From Leifsonia virtsii (GTDB lineage: Bacteria; Actinomycetota; Actinomycetes; Actinomycetales; Microbacteriaceae): a stretch of DNA of 64,000 bases. The notes under the pieces are model-generated. The model was not told where the DNA came from, ran no database searches, and saw only the letters and a program-made list of their open reading frames with translations. Shown here piece after piece: positions 43,491 through 53,868 of this stretch (the first letter of the stretch is position 1; each line of letters opens with the position of its first letter). The translations under genes and the position numbers were made by a program. Location: assembly GCF_030433675.1 (NCBI RefSeq), contig NZ_JAROCB010000004.1:486990-550989 (forward strand). Reading direction: 5' to 3'.

Positions 43491-44467
43491 GAGTGGTCGC
43501 CTCCGCGCAGCTGGTCGAGCAGGTGGGGGAGCAGCTCGTCGAGCACCGCGAGACCGTCGGCGACGCCGCCGCGCGAGCCCGGGAGGTTGACCACCAGGGT
43601 CGGACCGGCCACCCCGACCCGGCCGCGGCTGAGCGCCGCGAGCGGGGTCGCCGCGGTGCCGCGCGCCCGCAGTGCCTCCTCGATGCCGGGGAGCTCCCGG
43701 TCGAGCAGGGCGGCCGTCGCCTCGGGCGTGCGGTCGGTCGGCGAGACGCCGGTGCCGCCGGTGGTGATGAGCACGAGGGGAAGCTCGGCGACGGCGGCGC
43801 GCAGGGCCGCGTCCACCTCGGCGTCGGCGACGACGCGCACGTCGGCGGGAAGCCGGCGCTCGGCCAGCCAGTCCGCGATCACCGGGCCGGTCGTGTCCTC
43901 GTAGACGCCGTGGGCGGCGCGGGTGGAGGCGACCAGCACGATCGCGGGATGGGTCGTCTGGGGTTCGGCGGGCGCCGCCTCCGTGGGCTCGCCGTCCCGC
44001 CGCCACTCGCCGCGCTTCCCGCCGCTCTTGGCGACGAGCCGGACGTCGGTGAGCGTCGCTGCCGGGTCCACCGCCTTCACCATGTCGTGCAGGGTGAGCC
44101 CGGCGACCGCGACCGCCGTGAGCGCCTCCATCTCCACGCCGGTGCGGCCGTGCGTGCGTGCGACGACCTCGATCTCGATGGCGCCGGCGTCGGGGTCCAG
44201 CTCGAAGTCGACCCGCACGCTGTTCAGCGGCAGCGGGTGGCAGAGCGGGATGAGCTCGCTCGTGCGCTTGGCCCCGCCGATCCCGGCGATGCGGGCCGTC
44301 GCGAGCACGTCCGCCTTGGGCAGGTCGTCGGCGGCCACTAGCCGGACCACCTCCGGGGTGGTCACGAAGCGGCCGCGCGCGACCGCCTCCCGGTCGGTCT
44401 CCGGCTTGCCTCCGACATCGACCATGCGGGCACGGCCGTCGGCGTCGAGGTGGGTCAACTGCGTCAT
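43487..44467 (-). CDS. Fused MoaC-MogA molybdenum cofactor protein
   Basis: Fusion of 326 residues. Residues 1-160 are MoaC, cyclic pyranopterin monophosphate synthase (ARMVDVGGKPETDREAVARG; TSELIPLCHPLPLNSVRVDF; GVEMEALTAVAVAGLTLHDM; KSGGKRGEW). Residues 172-326 are a MogA/MoaB-type molybdopterin adenylyltransferase (ELPLVLITTGGTGVSPTDRT; ALSRGRVGVAGPTLVVNLPG). Both active-site motif sets look intact. The ATG overlaps the moeA stop and the stop overlaps moaE, so the three are coupled. Confidence 0.94.
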   Translation of the reverse strand: MTQLTHLDADGRARMVDVGGKPETDREAVARGRFVTTPEVVRLVAADDLPKADVLATARIAGIGGAKRTSELIPLCHPLPLNSVRVDFELDPDAGAIEIEVVARTHGRTGVEMEALTAVAVAGLTLHDMVKAVDPAATLTDVRLVAKSGGKRGEWRRDGEPTEAAPAEPQTTHPAIVLVASTRAAHGVYEDTTGPVIADWLAERRLPADVRVVADAEVDAALRAAVAELPLVLITTGGTGVSPTDRTPEATAALLDRELPGIEEALRARGTAATPLAALSRGRVGVAGPTLVVNLPGSRGGVADGLAVLDELLPHLLDQLRGGDHS

Positions 44468-45678
44468 AGCGTCCAGACTGTCACGGCGGAGCCCGCGTCG
44501 AGCGCCTCCGCCTCCACGGGTACGTCGATGAGCACGTCGGCCTTGGCCATCGCGGCCACCAGGTGCGACGACGGGCCCGCGACCGGGGCGACGCCGCCGC
44601 TCTCGCCGAGCCGGCCGCGCAGGAACTGCCGCCGGCCGGGCACAGAGCGCACGGCCTCGGTGAGCGTCGCCCGCTGCGGCGGCAGCGGAGGCAGCCCGGC
44701 GGCCGCTCGCAGCGGCCCGCGCAGGAACACGGCGAACGACACCTGGGTGCTGACCGGATTGCCGGGGAACGCGACCACCGGCACGCCGTCGATCACCGCG
44801 GTCGCCTGCGGTCCGCCCGGCTGCATCGCCACCGACGTCACGTCCGCGCCGCGGGGCAGCAGCACTTCGCGCACCACCTCGTAGGCGCCCTTGGAGATGC
44901 CGCCGGAGGTGATGACGAGGTCGCTCGACCGGATCGCGTCGTCCAGGATGCGGGCGAACGCGCCGGGATCGTCGTCGCTGCTCGCGCGCACCGAGACGAC
45001 CGCTCCGGCCTCCTCGACGAGCGCCGCGAGCGCGATGCCGTTGGCGTCGAAGACCTGGCCGTGCGCGGGGGAGCCCGAGGTCACGAGCTCCGATCCGGTG
45101 GTCAGGACGGCGACGCGCAGCCGGGCGCGCACGGCCACCGCCTCGACGCCCGCTGCGGCGAGCGCCGCGAGGTGCCGGGGCGCGAGCCGCGTTCCCTCGG
45201 GCACGAGCACGTCGCCGCGGCGGACGTCGCTGCCGCGCTCGCGGACGTACTCGCCCGCGGTGCGGGAGCGGCGGATCTCGACGACCGCGCCCTCGAGGTC
45301 GTCGTCGCGGCCGAGGATCAGCCCGGTGTCCTCCACCGGCACGATCGCGTCGGCGCCGGTCGGCACCGGAGCGCCGGTCATGATGCGGAGCGCGGTGCCG
45401 GCGATCAGGGTCACGGGGCTGGTGTGCCCCGCGGGGATGTCTCCGCTCACCTCCAGGGCGACCGGAACGGCGTGGATGTCGGCCGCCCGCACCGCGTACC
45501 CGTCCATCTGGGAGTTGCGGAACAGCGGAAGGTCGACCTCCGACCGCACCTCGCCCGCGGTGACGCGGCCGAGCGCCTCGGCCAGCGGCACGGTCTCGAC
45601 GGAAGGTTCGTCGCCGAGCGGTTCCAGCATCCGCGCGACGATCCCGGCGTGCTCCTCGACGCTGCGCGCTGTGGTCAT
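44464..45678 (-). CDS. moeA: Molybdopterin molybdenumtransferase MoeA
   Basis: Protein of 404 residues that inserts molybdate into adenylylated molybdopterin. Key segments are PLFRNSQMDGYAVRAADI, IMTGAPVPTGADAIVPVEDT, VLTTGSELVTSG, LVITSGGISKGAYEVV and VVAFPGNPVSTQVSF. It is the first gene of the moeA-moaC/mogA-moaE unit. A weak -10 (GATACT) lies six bases before the ATG, suggesting a leaderless start. Confidence 0.95.
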   Translation of the reverse strand: MTTARSVEEHAGIVARMLEPLGDEPSVETVPLAEALGRVTAGEVRSEVDLPLFRNSQMDGYAVRAADIHAVPVALEVSGDIPAGHTSPVTLIAGTALRIMTGAPVPTGADAIVPVEDTGLILGRDDDLEGAVVEIRRSRTAGEYVRERGSDVRRGDVLVPEGTRLAPRHLAALAAAGVEAVAVRARLRVAVLTTGSELVTSGSPAHGQVFDANGIALAALVEEAGAVVSVRASSDDDPGAFARILDDAIRSSDLVITSGGISKGAYEVVREVLLPRGADVTSVAMQPGGPQATAVIDGVPVVAFPGNPVSTQVSFAVFLRGPLRAAAGLPPLPPQRATLTEAVRSVPGRRQFLRGRLGESGGVAPVAGPSSHLVAAMAKADVLIDVPVEAEALDAGSAVTVWTL

Positions 45679-45709
45679 GGGTTCAGTATCCCGCGCCGGG
45701 CGTGCACGG

Positions 45710-46840
45710 TCAGTACCGGGGGAGGGTCGGGTCGACGTCGCGCGCCCACGCCTCGATGCCGCCGGCGAGGACGAGACCGGGCACCCCGGCGCCGTCGAGC
45801 AGCTGCCGGGCGGTCTCTGCACGGATGCCGTGGTGGCAGACGATCACCAGCGGGCCGTCGGGCAGCCGGGCCGCGACGCCCTCCGGGTCGCGCTCGATCA
45901 CGCCGAGCGGCACCAGCAGCGAGCCGGGCAGCTCCACGATGTCGGCCTCCCACGGCTCCCGCACGTCGAGCAGCGTGTGCGGCTCGCCCGCGACCAGCCG
46001 CGCGTGGAGCTCGGCGGGCGACATCGTGTCGGTCACGCCGCAGAACAGGTCGTAGTCGATGAGCCCGGTGACAGGCGCCGCCTCCGGGTCGCGCTCGTAG
46101 GCGAGCTCGCGGAACGTGCCGCGCAGGCCGTCGTGGACGACGACGCGACCGAGCAGCGGATCGCCGGTGCCGGTGACGAGGAGGATCGCCTGGCTGACCA
46201 TCAGGCCGCCGACGACGCCGCACACCGACGGCAGCGCCCCGGCCTCCGCGCAGCTGGCGACGCTGCCCGGCGCGGGAGGCACCGGGAACAGGTCGCGGTA
46301 AGTCGGCCCCTGCGCCGCCCAGCTGAGGCCGGCCTGGCCGCCGGTCTGGTGCACGGCGCCCCAGACGACGGGGATGCCGGCGAGCGTCGCGGCGTCGTCG
46401 ACCAGGTACCGGGTGGGGAAGTTGTCGCTTCCGTCGAGCACGAGGTCGTAGCCGGAGAGGATCTCCCGCGCGTTCTCGGAGGTGAGCCGCTCGGCCAGCA
46501 GCCGGACCTCGATCGTGTCGTCGAGCGCGCGCACGGTCTCCGCCGCCGACTCCACCTTGGCCCGGCCGACATCGGATGGCGTGTGGATGGACTGGCGCGG
46601 CAGATTGCTCGGTTCCACCCGGTCGTCGTCGACGATGCCGATCGTGCCGAACCCGGTCGAGGCGAGCAGCGGCAGCACCGCGGAGCCGAGACCGCCTGCA
46701 CCGACGACGAGCACGCGTGCGGCCCGCAGCCGGCGCTGGGCCACCGGCCCGAAGCCGGGCAGCTGCGTGGTGCGGGCGTACCGGGCGGTGCGCTCCGGCG
46801 TCAGCTCGGGACCGGGTTCGACCAGGGGCGGGAGGGCCAT
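45710..46840 (-). CDS. moeB: MoeB-type adenylyltransferase with C-terminal rhodanese
   Basis: Protein of 376 residues. Residues 1-250 form a ThiF/MoeB adenylyltransferase (VLVVGAGGLGSAVLPLLAST; DDDRVEPSNLPRQSIHT; LVLDGSDNFPTRYLVDDAA; SCAEAGALPSVCGVVGG). Residues 275-376 form a rhodanese domain with the catalytic cysteine in LVIVCHHGIRAETARQL. It activates and sulfurates MoaD and perhaps ThiS-like carriers. The ATG at 46840 is preferred to the TTG four codons upstream. Same strand as moeA, 31 bases upstream of it. Confidence 0.93.
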   Translation of the reverse strand: MALPPLVEPGPELTPERTARYARTTQLPGFGPVAQRRLRAARVLVVGAGGLGSAVLPLLASTGFGTIGIVDDDRVEPSNLPRQSIHTPSDVGRAKVESAAETVRALDDTIEVRLLAERLTSENAREILSGYDLVLDGSDNFPTRYLVDDAATLAGIPVVWGAVHQTGGQAGLSWAAQGPTYRDLFPVPPAPGSVASCAEAGALPSVCGVVGGLMVSQAILLVTGTGDPLLGRVVVHDGLRGTFRELAYERDPEAAPVTGLIDYDLFCGVTDTMSPAELHARLVAGEPHTLLDVREPWEADIVELPGSLLVPLGVIERDPEGVAARLPDGPLVIVCHHGIRAETARQLLDGAGVPGLVLAGGIEAWARDVDPTLPRY

Positions 46841-46885
46841 GACCTCAGCCAATCACACCCGCGGCCCGCATCACACCGCGGCGAC

Positions 46886-48412
46886 TCAGACGACGGTCAC
46901 GCTGACGCTGTGCAGCCCGGTCGCGCCGTCGGGCACCACATCGCGCACGGCGGAGGTCTGGACCTTGCCGTTCGCGTCGGTCGCCCGCACGGTGAGCGTG
47001 TGAGCCCCGGGCGTCGCCTCCCACGCGTAGCGCCACTGCCGCCAGGTGTCGGCGGAGATCGCGTCGGCGAGCGTCGCCTCTTGCCACGGTCCGTCGTCGA
47101 CGCGTACGTGCACGGCGCTCACGCCGACGTGCTGCGACCAGGCGACGCCCGCGACCGCCACGGTGCCCGCCTTCACCTGCCGTCCCGCGGCCGGCACGTC
47201 GATCCGGGAGGAGAGCTTCACCGGTCCGCGCTCCGACCAGCCGCGCTCCGTCCAGTACGCGGTGTGGTCGGCGAAGCGGGTGACCTCCAGCGACACCACC
47301 CATTTCGTGGCCGAGACGTAGCCGTACAGGCCGGGCACGACCATCCGCACCGGGTAGCCGTGCTCGAGCGGGAGCGGCTGGCCGTTCATCCCGACGGCGA
47401 GGATCGCGTTCCGCTCATCGGTCAGGGCCTCGATCGGAGTGGACGCGGTCCAGCCGTCCTGGCTCGTCGAAAGCACCATGTCGGCGCCGGCGGACGGCTT
47501 CGCCCGGGCCAGCAGGTGCCGGATCGGATAGCCGAGCCAGGTCGCGTTCCCGATCAGGTCGCCGCCGACCTCGTTCGAGACGCAGGTCAGCGTCGTCGTC
47601 GACTCCTCCAGCGGCAGCGCGAGCAGCTGCGCGAACGTCAGCTCCACCTCCTGCTCGACCATCCCGTGGATGCGCAGCTTCCAGTCGCGTGGGTCGATGC
47701 CGGGGATCTGCAGGGCGGTGTCGATGCGGTAGAAGTCGGCGTTCGGAGTGATGACCGGCGAGAGGCCCGGGATGTCGAACGACGCCCCCGCCGGGATCGG
47801 GGGAGCGGTGGTGGCCGGGGCGGGCAGTCTGACGGCCGCGCGGGCGGCCGCGGCGCCGCGGAAGCCCGAGGCCGACGCCTGGCCGACCACCAGGGCCACC
47901 GCGCCGGCAGCGGCAGTCGCCGCCGTGCTGCCGACGAAGCGCCGCCGGCTGACCCGCCCGCGCGGCGCGACGCGGGTGGGCCGGGTGTCGCGCAGCATCC
48001 CGATCAGCCAGCCGAGCAGCAGGACGGCGACCACCGCGGCGAGCACCGACGGCAGGGCGTCGACGACGCCGTTGCCCGCGCGGGTCACCGCTGCGACCAC
48101 GCCGATCACCCCGCCGAGGCCGATCAGGATGCGGCCCAGCGGGGGGCGCCGGAACTCCAGCCAGCCGGCGAGACCGGCGCCGGCGAGCACGACCACGGCG
48201 AGCGCGACGATCAGGAACGCCTTGTCGCCCGTCCCGAACAGCGCGATCACGGCCTGCTTCAGCCACGCCGGGGCGAGATCGATCAGGAGCGCGCCGACGG
48301 TGAGCACCGGGCTACCGTTCTGCACGACGAAGGCGCTGACGAGCTCGGCGAGCCCGACACCCGCGACGACGCTCGCGACGCCGGCCGCCGCCGGCCGCCA
48401 GAACTCAGCCAT
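46886..48412 (-). CDS. Membrane-anchored molybdopterin-dependent oxidoreductase
   Basis: Protein of 508 residues. Four membrane helices lie between residues 8 and 138, then a twin-arginine-like motif SRRRFVGS (155-162) with a hydrophobic stretch, then a sulfite-oxidase-type catalytic domain. The probable molybdenum ligand is C277 in TTLTCVSNEVGGDL. Later segments are HGYPVRMVVPGLYGYVSATK and a C-terminal Ig-like dimer domain. The catalytic domain should face outside. Leaderless ATG start, with TAGGTT six bases upstream. It sits at the end of the cofactor gene block. Confidence 0.9.
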   Translation of the reverse strand: MAEFWRPAAAGVASVVAGVGLAELVSAFVVQNGSPVLTVGALLIDLAPAWLKQAVIALFGTGDKAFLIVALAVVVLAGAGLAGWLEFRRPPLGRILIGLGGVIGVVAAVTRAGNGVVDALPSVLAAVVAVLLLGWLIGMLRDTRPTRVAPRGRVSRRRFVGSTAATAAAGAVALVVGQASASGFRGAAAARAAVRLPAPATTAPPIPAGASFDIPGLSPVITPNADFYRIDTALQIPGIDPRDWKLRIHGMVEQEVELTFAQLLALPLEESTTTLTCVSNEVGGDLIGNATWLGYPIRHLLARAKPSAGADMVLSTSQDGWTASTPIEALTDERNAILAVGMNGQPLPLEHGYPVRMVVPGLYGYVSATKWVVSLEVTRFADHTAYWTERGWSERGPVKLSSRIDVPAAGRQVKAGTVAVAGVAWSQHVGVSAVHVRVDDGPWQEATLADAISADTWRQWRYAWEATPGAHTLTVRATDANGKVQTSAVRDVVPDGATGLHSVSVTVV

Positions 48413-48418
48413 AGGGCA

Positions 48419-48424
48419 AACCTA
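48419..48424 (-). promoter_or_regulatory. -10 element TAGGTT, leaderless start at 48412
   Basis: On the minus strand TAGGTT ends six bases before the ATG at 48412. Confidence 0.55.
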
Positions 48425-48680
48425 CGGGCGCCGGCTGTGTGCGCGCTCGATCCGGCCATCGGCGGCGGACCGTCCGTGTGGCCACATGTGACGGCCGTGG
48501 GCACCATGCCCGGGGTCGTGTTGTCCTAATTGAGCGGTGCGGTGCGGATTTCCGGCAGGGTACGGGGGTACAGGCAGTCGATGCCTGCGCGGTCGCGGAC
48601 CGTGACCTTTCCGGCCTGACGGGGTCGGGTGAAGGACGTTTGTCCGCTCGTTCGATGAGGAACGAAAGTGGAGGTTCCCG

Positions 48681-49610
48681 ATGCGGAAATCTCGTGTGAA
48701 GGTGTCGATGGCAAGGTTGGCCGCCCTGTGCATGATCGGTGCAGGGCTGACCGGGTTCGCGTCCACCGACGCGGCGGAGGTCAATGCGGCGGACGCGGTC
48801 GCCGCGATCCAGGACGTGGCGCCGCAGGCCGTGGCCGGCGCGATAGCAGTGGGCGGCACCGCGGACGCAGCAGTTCAGGCGTCAACAGCCGACGGGGTGA
48901 AGGTGAAGGTACCAGTGGACGCCGCCGCGGGAGTCCAAGCGACCCTTCCGGGAGGGAGCGTGTCGATGGGGTTGCCCTTCGCGGAGCAGGCCACGGACGC
49001 GACGGCGTCGCCGGTGCCCGGCGTGGTCGTGTACGACAACAAAAACGGATCGTCGACCGTCCCCGTGGTGCGGGCCGACGGCACGGTGCAGATCAGCACC
49101 GTGATCGAGAACGCGAAGGCCCCGAAGCGGTACGACTACCCCGTGACCGTGCCGGAGGGCCAATCCCTCCAGCTCGCACCGGATGGGAGTGCCTTCGTGG
49201 GTCGCGTCGATGGACAGTCCTCGACGGTTTCCGCTGTCATTGCCGCACCGTGGGCGAAGGACGCCGAGGGAAACGCGGTGGCCACCCACTACGAGATCGG
49301 CGGAAACACGCTGACGCAGGTTGTCGACTTCACGCCGTCGACGGCGTTCCCCGTTGTGGCCGATCCCAGCGTCACCTTCGGCACCTACGTCGTGGTCACG
49401 ATGTCGCAGGCGACGGCGCAGGCGATCAACGCTGGGTCGGCTGGTACAGCGATTGCGCTTCTCGCGTTGACTGGACCGATCGGTGCCGTCATCGGGGCAG
49501 CCGTGTATTCGACGATCGGTGGATACAGCGCTACCCGCTTGAGCCAGTGCCGCAATTGGGCGTTCAGCTACACCTACCTCGGTCAACTCGTCAAAGCGGG
49601 TTGCGCGTAG
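48681..49610 (+). CDS. Secreted protein of unknown function with hydrophobic C-terminus
   Basis: Protein of 309 residues with a signal peptide (about residues 1-32). Residues 110-232 form a repeat-free beta-rich region with segments that recur in actinobacterial secreted proteins (KRYDYPVTVPEGQSLQLAPD; TQVVDFTPSTAFPVVADPSV). The C-terminal 70 residues include a Gly/Ala-rich hydrophobic helix (ALLALTGPIGAVIGAAVYST) and two cysteines (SQCRNWAFSYTYLGQLVKAGC). Base composition is less GC-rich than its neighbours. Directly followed by a small membrane protein. Function unknown; a processed secreted peptide is possible. Confidence 0.72.
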   Translation: MRKSRVKVSMARLAALCMIGAGLTGFASTDAAEVNAADAVAAIQDVAPQAVAGAIAVGGTADAAVQASTADGVKVKVPVDAAAGVQATLPGGSVSMGLPFAEQATDATASPVPGVVVYDNKNGSSTVPVVRADGTVQISTVIENAKAPKRYDYPVTVPEGQSLQLAPDGSAFVGRVDGQSSTVSAVIAAPWAKDAEGNAVATHYEIGGNTLTQVVDFTPSTAFPVVADPSVTFGTYVVVTMSQATAQAINAGSAGTAIALLALTGPIGAVIGAAVYSTIGGYSATRLSQCRNWAFSYTYLGQLVKAGCA

Positions 49611-49635
49611 GGTGGCGCAGAAGAAAGGCAGTGCG

Positions 49636-49860
49636 ATGAAGTTTCGCCAGTGGATTTGGTTCGTGTCCGTGTTCTGGACAGCGATCCTGTTCGCCCTCGC
49701 CCTCTTCTTGCCCGACGGAGGGATCACCAACTCCAGCAACTGGGCTCCGCTGGGGATCTACTGTTGCACCCTGTTCGTGATCGTTCCGGCCGCCAGGTTG
49801 GCCCGGTGGCTGGAGCGTCGAGAAGCGGATGACGCAGCATTTCGACAGCAGAAACCATAG
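49636..49860 (+). CDS. Small two-helix membrane protein
   Basis: Protein of 74 residues with two membrane helices (about residues 4-23 and 33-56) and a charged C-terminal tail (ARWLERREADDAAFRQQKP). The ATG at 49636 is chosen over the GTG at 49612, because AAAGG lies upstream and the protein then starts at the first helix. It begins 25 bases after the secreted-protein stop, and the pair is closed by a terminator hairpin. Base composition matches the secreted gene. It may be a partner or immunity-like protein for it, which is inference from layout. Confidence 0.62.
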   Translation: MKFRQWIWFVSVFWTAILFALALFLPDGGITNSSNWAPLGIYCCTLFVIVPAARLARWLERREADDAAFRQQKP

Positions 49861-49874
49861 GCGGAGATCACCGC

Positions 49875-49908
49875 GAGGGGCGGTTCCGAACTACCGGAAC
49901 CGTCCCTC
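49875..49908 (+). terminator. Terminator hairpin closing the secreted-protein pair
   Basis: Arms 49875-49887 and 49896-49908 pair over 13 bases with one wobble (GAGGGGCGGTTCC) around an eight-base loop, 14 bases after the stop of the small membrane protein. Confidence 0.72.
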
Positions 49909-49937
49909 TGAGCATGGGTGTGACAGGCTTGGGGATC

Positions 49938-52526
49938 ATGTCCGACGCCGCCCCGCCCACCGCCCGCCGCCTGCGCGTCGAGGACATCCCCGGCTGGTCC
50001 GGGCCGGGCTCGGTCAGCGAGGATGCGGTGTACGACACCTTCGTGGCGTGGGTCGAGGCAGGCGGCATCCAGCTTTACCCGGCGCAGGACGAGTCCGTCA
50101 TCGAGGTCGTGGGCGGCGCGAATCTCATCCTGAGCACCCCCACCGGCACCGGCAAGTCGCTCGTCGCCGTCGGCGCGCACTTCGCCGCCCTCGCCCGCGG
50201 CGAGCGCACCTACTACACGGCGCCGATCAAGGCGCTGGTCTCGGAGAAGTTCTTCTCGCTCGTCGACATCTTCGGGCCGGAGAACGTCGGTATGACCACC
50301 GGGGACTCCGCGGTCAACGCCGATGCGCCGATCGTGTGCGCGACCGCGGAGATCCTCGCCAACCTGGCCCTGCGGCACGGCGATGAGACGCCGGTCGGGC
50401 AGGTCGTCATGGACGAGTTCCACTTCTACTCGGACCCCGACCGCGGCTGGGCGTGGCAGGTGCCGCTGCTCACCCTCCCGCACACCCAGTTCGTGCTCAT
50501 GTCGGCCACCCTCGGCGACGTCACGGCGCTCGCCGCCGACCTGGAGCGCCGCACCGGCCGCGCCACCGCGACGGTCACCGGCGTCGAGCGCCCGGTGCCG
50601 CTGCACTACTACTACGAGGTCACCCCGGTCCACGAGACGATCGAGGACCTGCTGCACACCGGCCAGTCGCCGATCTACGTCGTGCACTTCTCCCAGCTGG
50701 CGGCGCTGGAGCGGGCGCAGTCGCTCTCCAGCGCCAAGATCGCGAGCCGGGAGCAGCGGGAGGCGATCGCCGACCTGATCGGGGAGTTCCGCTTCACGAC
50801 GAGCTTCGGCAAGACGCTCTCCCGCCTGCTGCGGCAGGGGATCGGCGTGCACCACGCGGGCATGCTGCCCAAGTACCGGCGCTTGGTCGAGCAGCTGGCG
50901 CAGCGCGGGATGCTGCGCGTCATCTGCGGCACCGACACGCTCGGCGTCGGCATCAACGTCCCGATCCGCACCGTGCTGCTGACCGCGCTCACCAAGTTCG
51001 ACGGCACTCGGATGCGCCAGCTGAACGCGCGCGAGTTCCACCAGATCGCCGGGCGGGCGGGACGCGCGGGGTACGACACGGCCGGAACCGTGGTCGCGCA
51101 GGCGCCCGAGCACGAGTCCGAGAACCTGAAAGCGCTGGAGAAGGCGGGCGACGACCCGAAGAAGCGCCGCAAGATCGTGCGCAAGAAGGCGCCGGAGGGG
51201 TTCGTCTCCTGGGGCGAGCCGTCCTTCCGCAAGCTGATCGAGGCGGAGCCGGAGACGCTCACCTCGTCGATGCAGATCACCAGCGCCATGCTCATCAACG
51301 TGATCGGACGCGGCGGCGACGTGTACGGCCACGTCCGCGACCTGGTGTTCGACAACCACGAGCCCTGGAAGCGGCAGCTCGCGCTCGCCCGCCGCGCGAT
51401 CGAGCTGTACCGGTCGCTGCTGACGGCCGGCGTCGTGGAGGCCGTCCGGACGGGTGACGCGGTGGAGATCCGCCTGACGGTCGACCTGCAGCCCAACTTC
51501 GCCCTCAACCAGCCGCTGTCGCCGTTCGCGCTCGCCGCTTTCGAGCTGTTCGACGCGGAGTCGCCCGTCTACGCGCTCGACATCGTCTCGGTGGTCGAGT
51601 CGACGCTCGACGACCCGCGGCCGGTGCTCTCGGCGCAGCAGTTCCACGCCCGCGGCGAGGCCGTCGCGGCGATGAAGGCCGAAGGCATCGAGTACGAGGA
51701 GCGGATGGAGGCGCTCGAGGAGGTCACGCATCCCAAGCCCCACGACGTGCTGCTGCACGAGGCGTTCGCCACGTACGCCTCCAGCCAGCCCTGGGTCGCC
51801 GACTTCGAGCTGCGCCCCAAGTCGGTCGTGCGCGACCTGTACGAGCGGGCGATGACCTTCGGCGAGTTCATCGCGTTCTACAAGCTCGCCCGGTCGGAGG
51901 GGGTCGTGCTGCGCTACCTCTCCGACGCCTACCGTGCGCTGAACCAGACGGTGCCGTTGGAGGCCCGCACCGAGGAGCTGCGCGACATCGTCGAGTGGCT
52001 GGGCGAGCTGGTGCGGCAGGTCGACTCCAGCCTGCTCGACGAGTGGGAGGAGCTCGTCCACCCCGACGCCGTCCGCCACGCCGCCGAGACGACCGAGCTC
52101 GCGCCGCCGGCGCCGCGGAACGTCACCACCAACCGGCGCGCGTTCTTCGTGCTGGTGCGGAACGAGCTGTTCCGCCGCATCCAGCTGGCCGCTCTCGACC
52201 GGGTGCACGACCTCGGCGTCCTGGAGGCGGAGGCCGCGCTGCTCGCCGGAGGCGTCGCCCCGTTCACCGAGGCGCAGTGGGACGAGGCGCTCGAGCGGTA
52301 CTACGCCGAGCACGACGAGATCCTCACCGACGCTTCCGCGCGGTCCGCGGCGATGCTCCTGGTCGACGAGAAGCCGGACGGCGAGGAGGGTGTCTGGCGG
52401 GTGCGCCAGATCATCGCCGACCCCGCCGGGGACAACGACTGGGGCATCGCCGCCGACGTGCTGCTGGAGGACTCCGCGCGCGAGGGCGTCGCCGTCGTCC
52501 GGGTCACCTCGGTCGGGCGGCTCTGA
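49938..52526 (+). CDS. DEAD/DEAH-box RNA helicase with DUF3516
   Basis: Superfamily 2 helicase of 862 residues, of the Ski2-like branch widespread in actinobacteria. Motif I is STPTGTGKSL (GTGKS at 70-74), motif II is VVMDEFHFYSD, motif III is LMSATLGD, motif V is ICGTDTLGVGINVPIRT and motif VI is FHQIAGRAGRAGYD. The C-terminal DUF3516 region starts near residue 470. Ski2-like proteins remodel RNA during decay or processing. The ATG at 49938 is chosen as the first codon after the terminator with support from length; a GTG or ATG further upstream would overlap the hairpin. Confidence 0.92.
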   Translation: MSDAAPPTARRLRVEDIPGWSGPGSVSEDAVYDTFVAWVEAGGIQLYPAQDESVIEVVGGANLILSTPTGTGKSLVAVGAHFAALARGERTYYTAPIKALVSEKFFSLVDIFGPENVGMTTGDSAVNADAPIVCATAEILANLALRHGDETPVGQVVMDEFHFYSDPDRGWAWQVPLLTLPHTQFVLMSATLGDVTALAADLERRTGRATATVTGVERPVPLHYYYEVTPVHETIEDLLHTGQSPIYVVHFSQLAALERAQSLSSAKIASREQREAIADLIGEFRFTTSFGKTLSRLLRQGIGVHHAGMLPKYRRLVEQLAQRGMLRVICGTDTLGVGINVPIRTVLLTALTKFDGTRMRQLNAREFHQIAGRAGRAGYDTAGTVVAQAPEHESENLKALEKAGDDPKKRRKIVRKKAPEGFVSWGEPSFRKLIEAEPETLTSSMQITSAMLINVIGRGGDVYGHVRDLVFDNHEPWKRQLALARRAIELYRSLLTAGVVEAVRTGDAVEIRLTVDLQPNFALNQPLSPFALAAFELFDAESPVYALDIVSVVESTLDDPRPVLSAQQFHARGEAVAAMKAEGIEYEERMEALEEVTHPKPHDVLLHEAFATYASSQPWVADFELRPKSVVRDLYERAMTFGEFIAFYKLARSEGVVLRYLSDAYRALNQTVPLEARTEELRDIVEWLGELVRQVDSSLLDEWEELVHPDAVRHAAETTELAPPAPRNVTTNRRAFFVLVRNELFRRIQLAALDRVHDLGVLEAEAALLAGGVAPFTEAQWDEALERYYAEHDEILTDASARSAAMLLVDEKPDGEEGVWRVRQIIADPAGDNDWGIAADVLLEDSAREGVAVVRVTSVGRL

Positions 52527-52656
52527 CGAGTTTGACCCGACGCAGGCGCCGTGTGAGTATCGTCACGGTGTCTGAACAGCGCCAGGTCCCTTGCATGAAC
52601 TCCCGATGACGTCTTAGGTCGGGAGGGACGCATCCGACGACACGAGAAAGAGAACG

Positions 52657-53864
<1,208 letters not shown>

Positions 53865-53868
<4 letters not shown>

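Noticed and set aside
46840..46852. TTG start four codons upstream of moeB ATG
   Set aside because: No ribosome binding site or -10 fits the TTG, and the ATG at 46840 gives a normal family N-terminus.
44891..48529. 1212-residue plus-strand open frame across moeA, moeB and the molybdoenzyme gene
   Set aside because: It is antisense to three well-supported genes, and its composition (long Arg, Ala, Asp and Gly runs) is that of a shadow frame.
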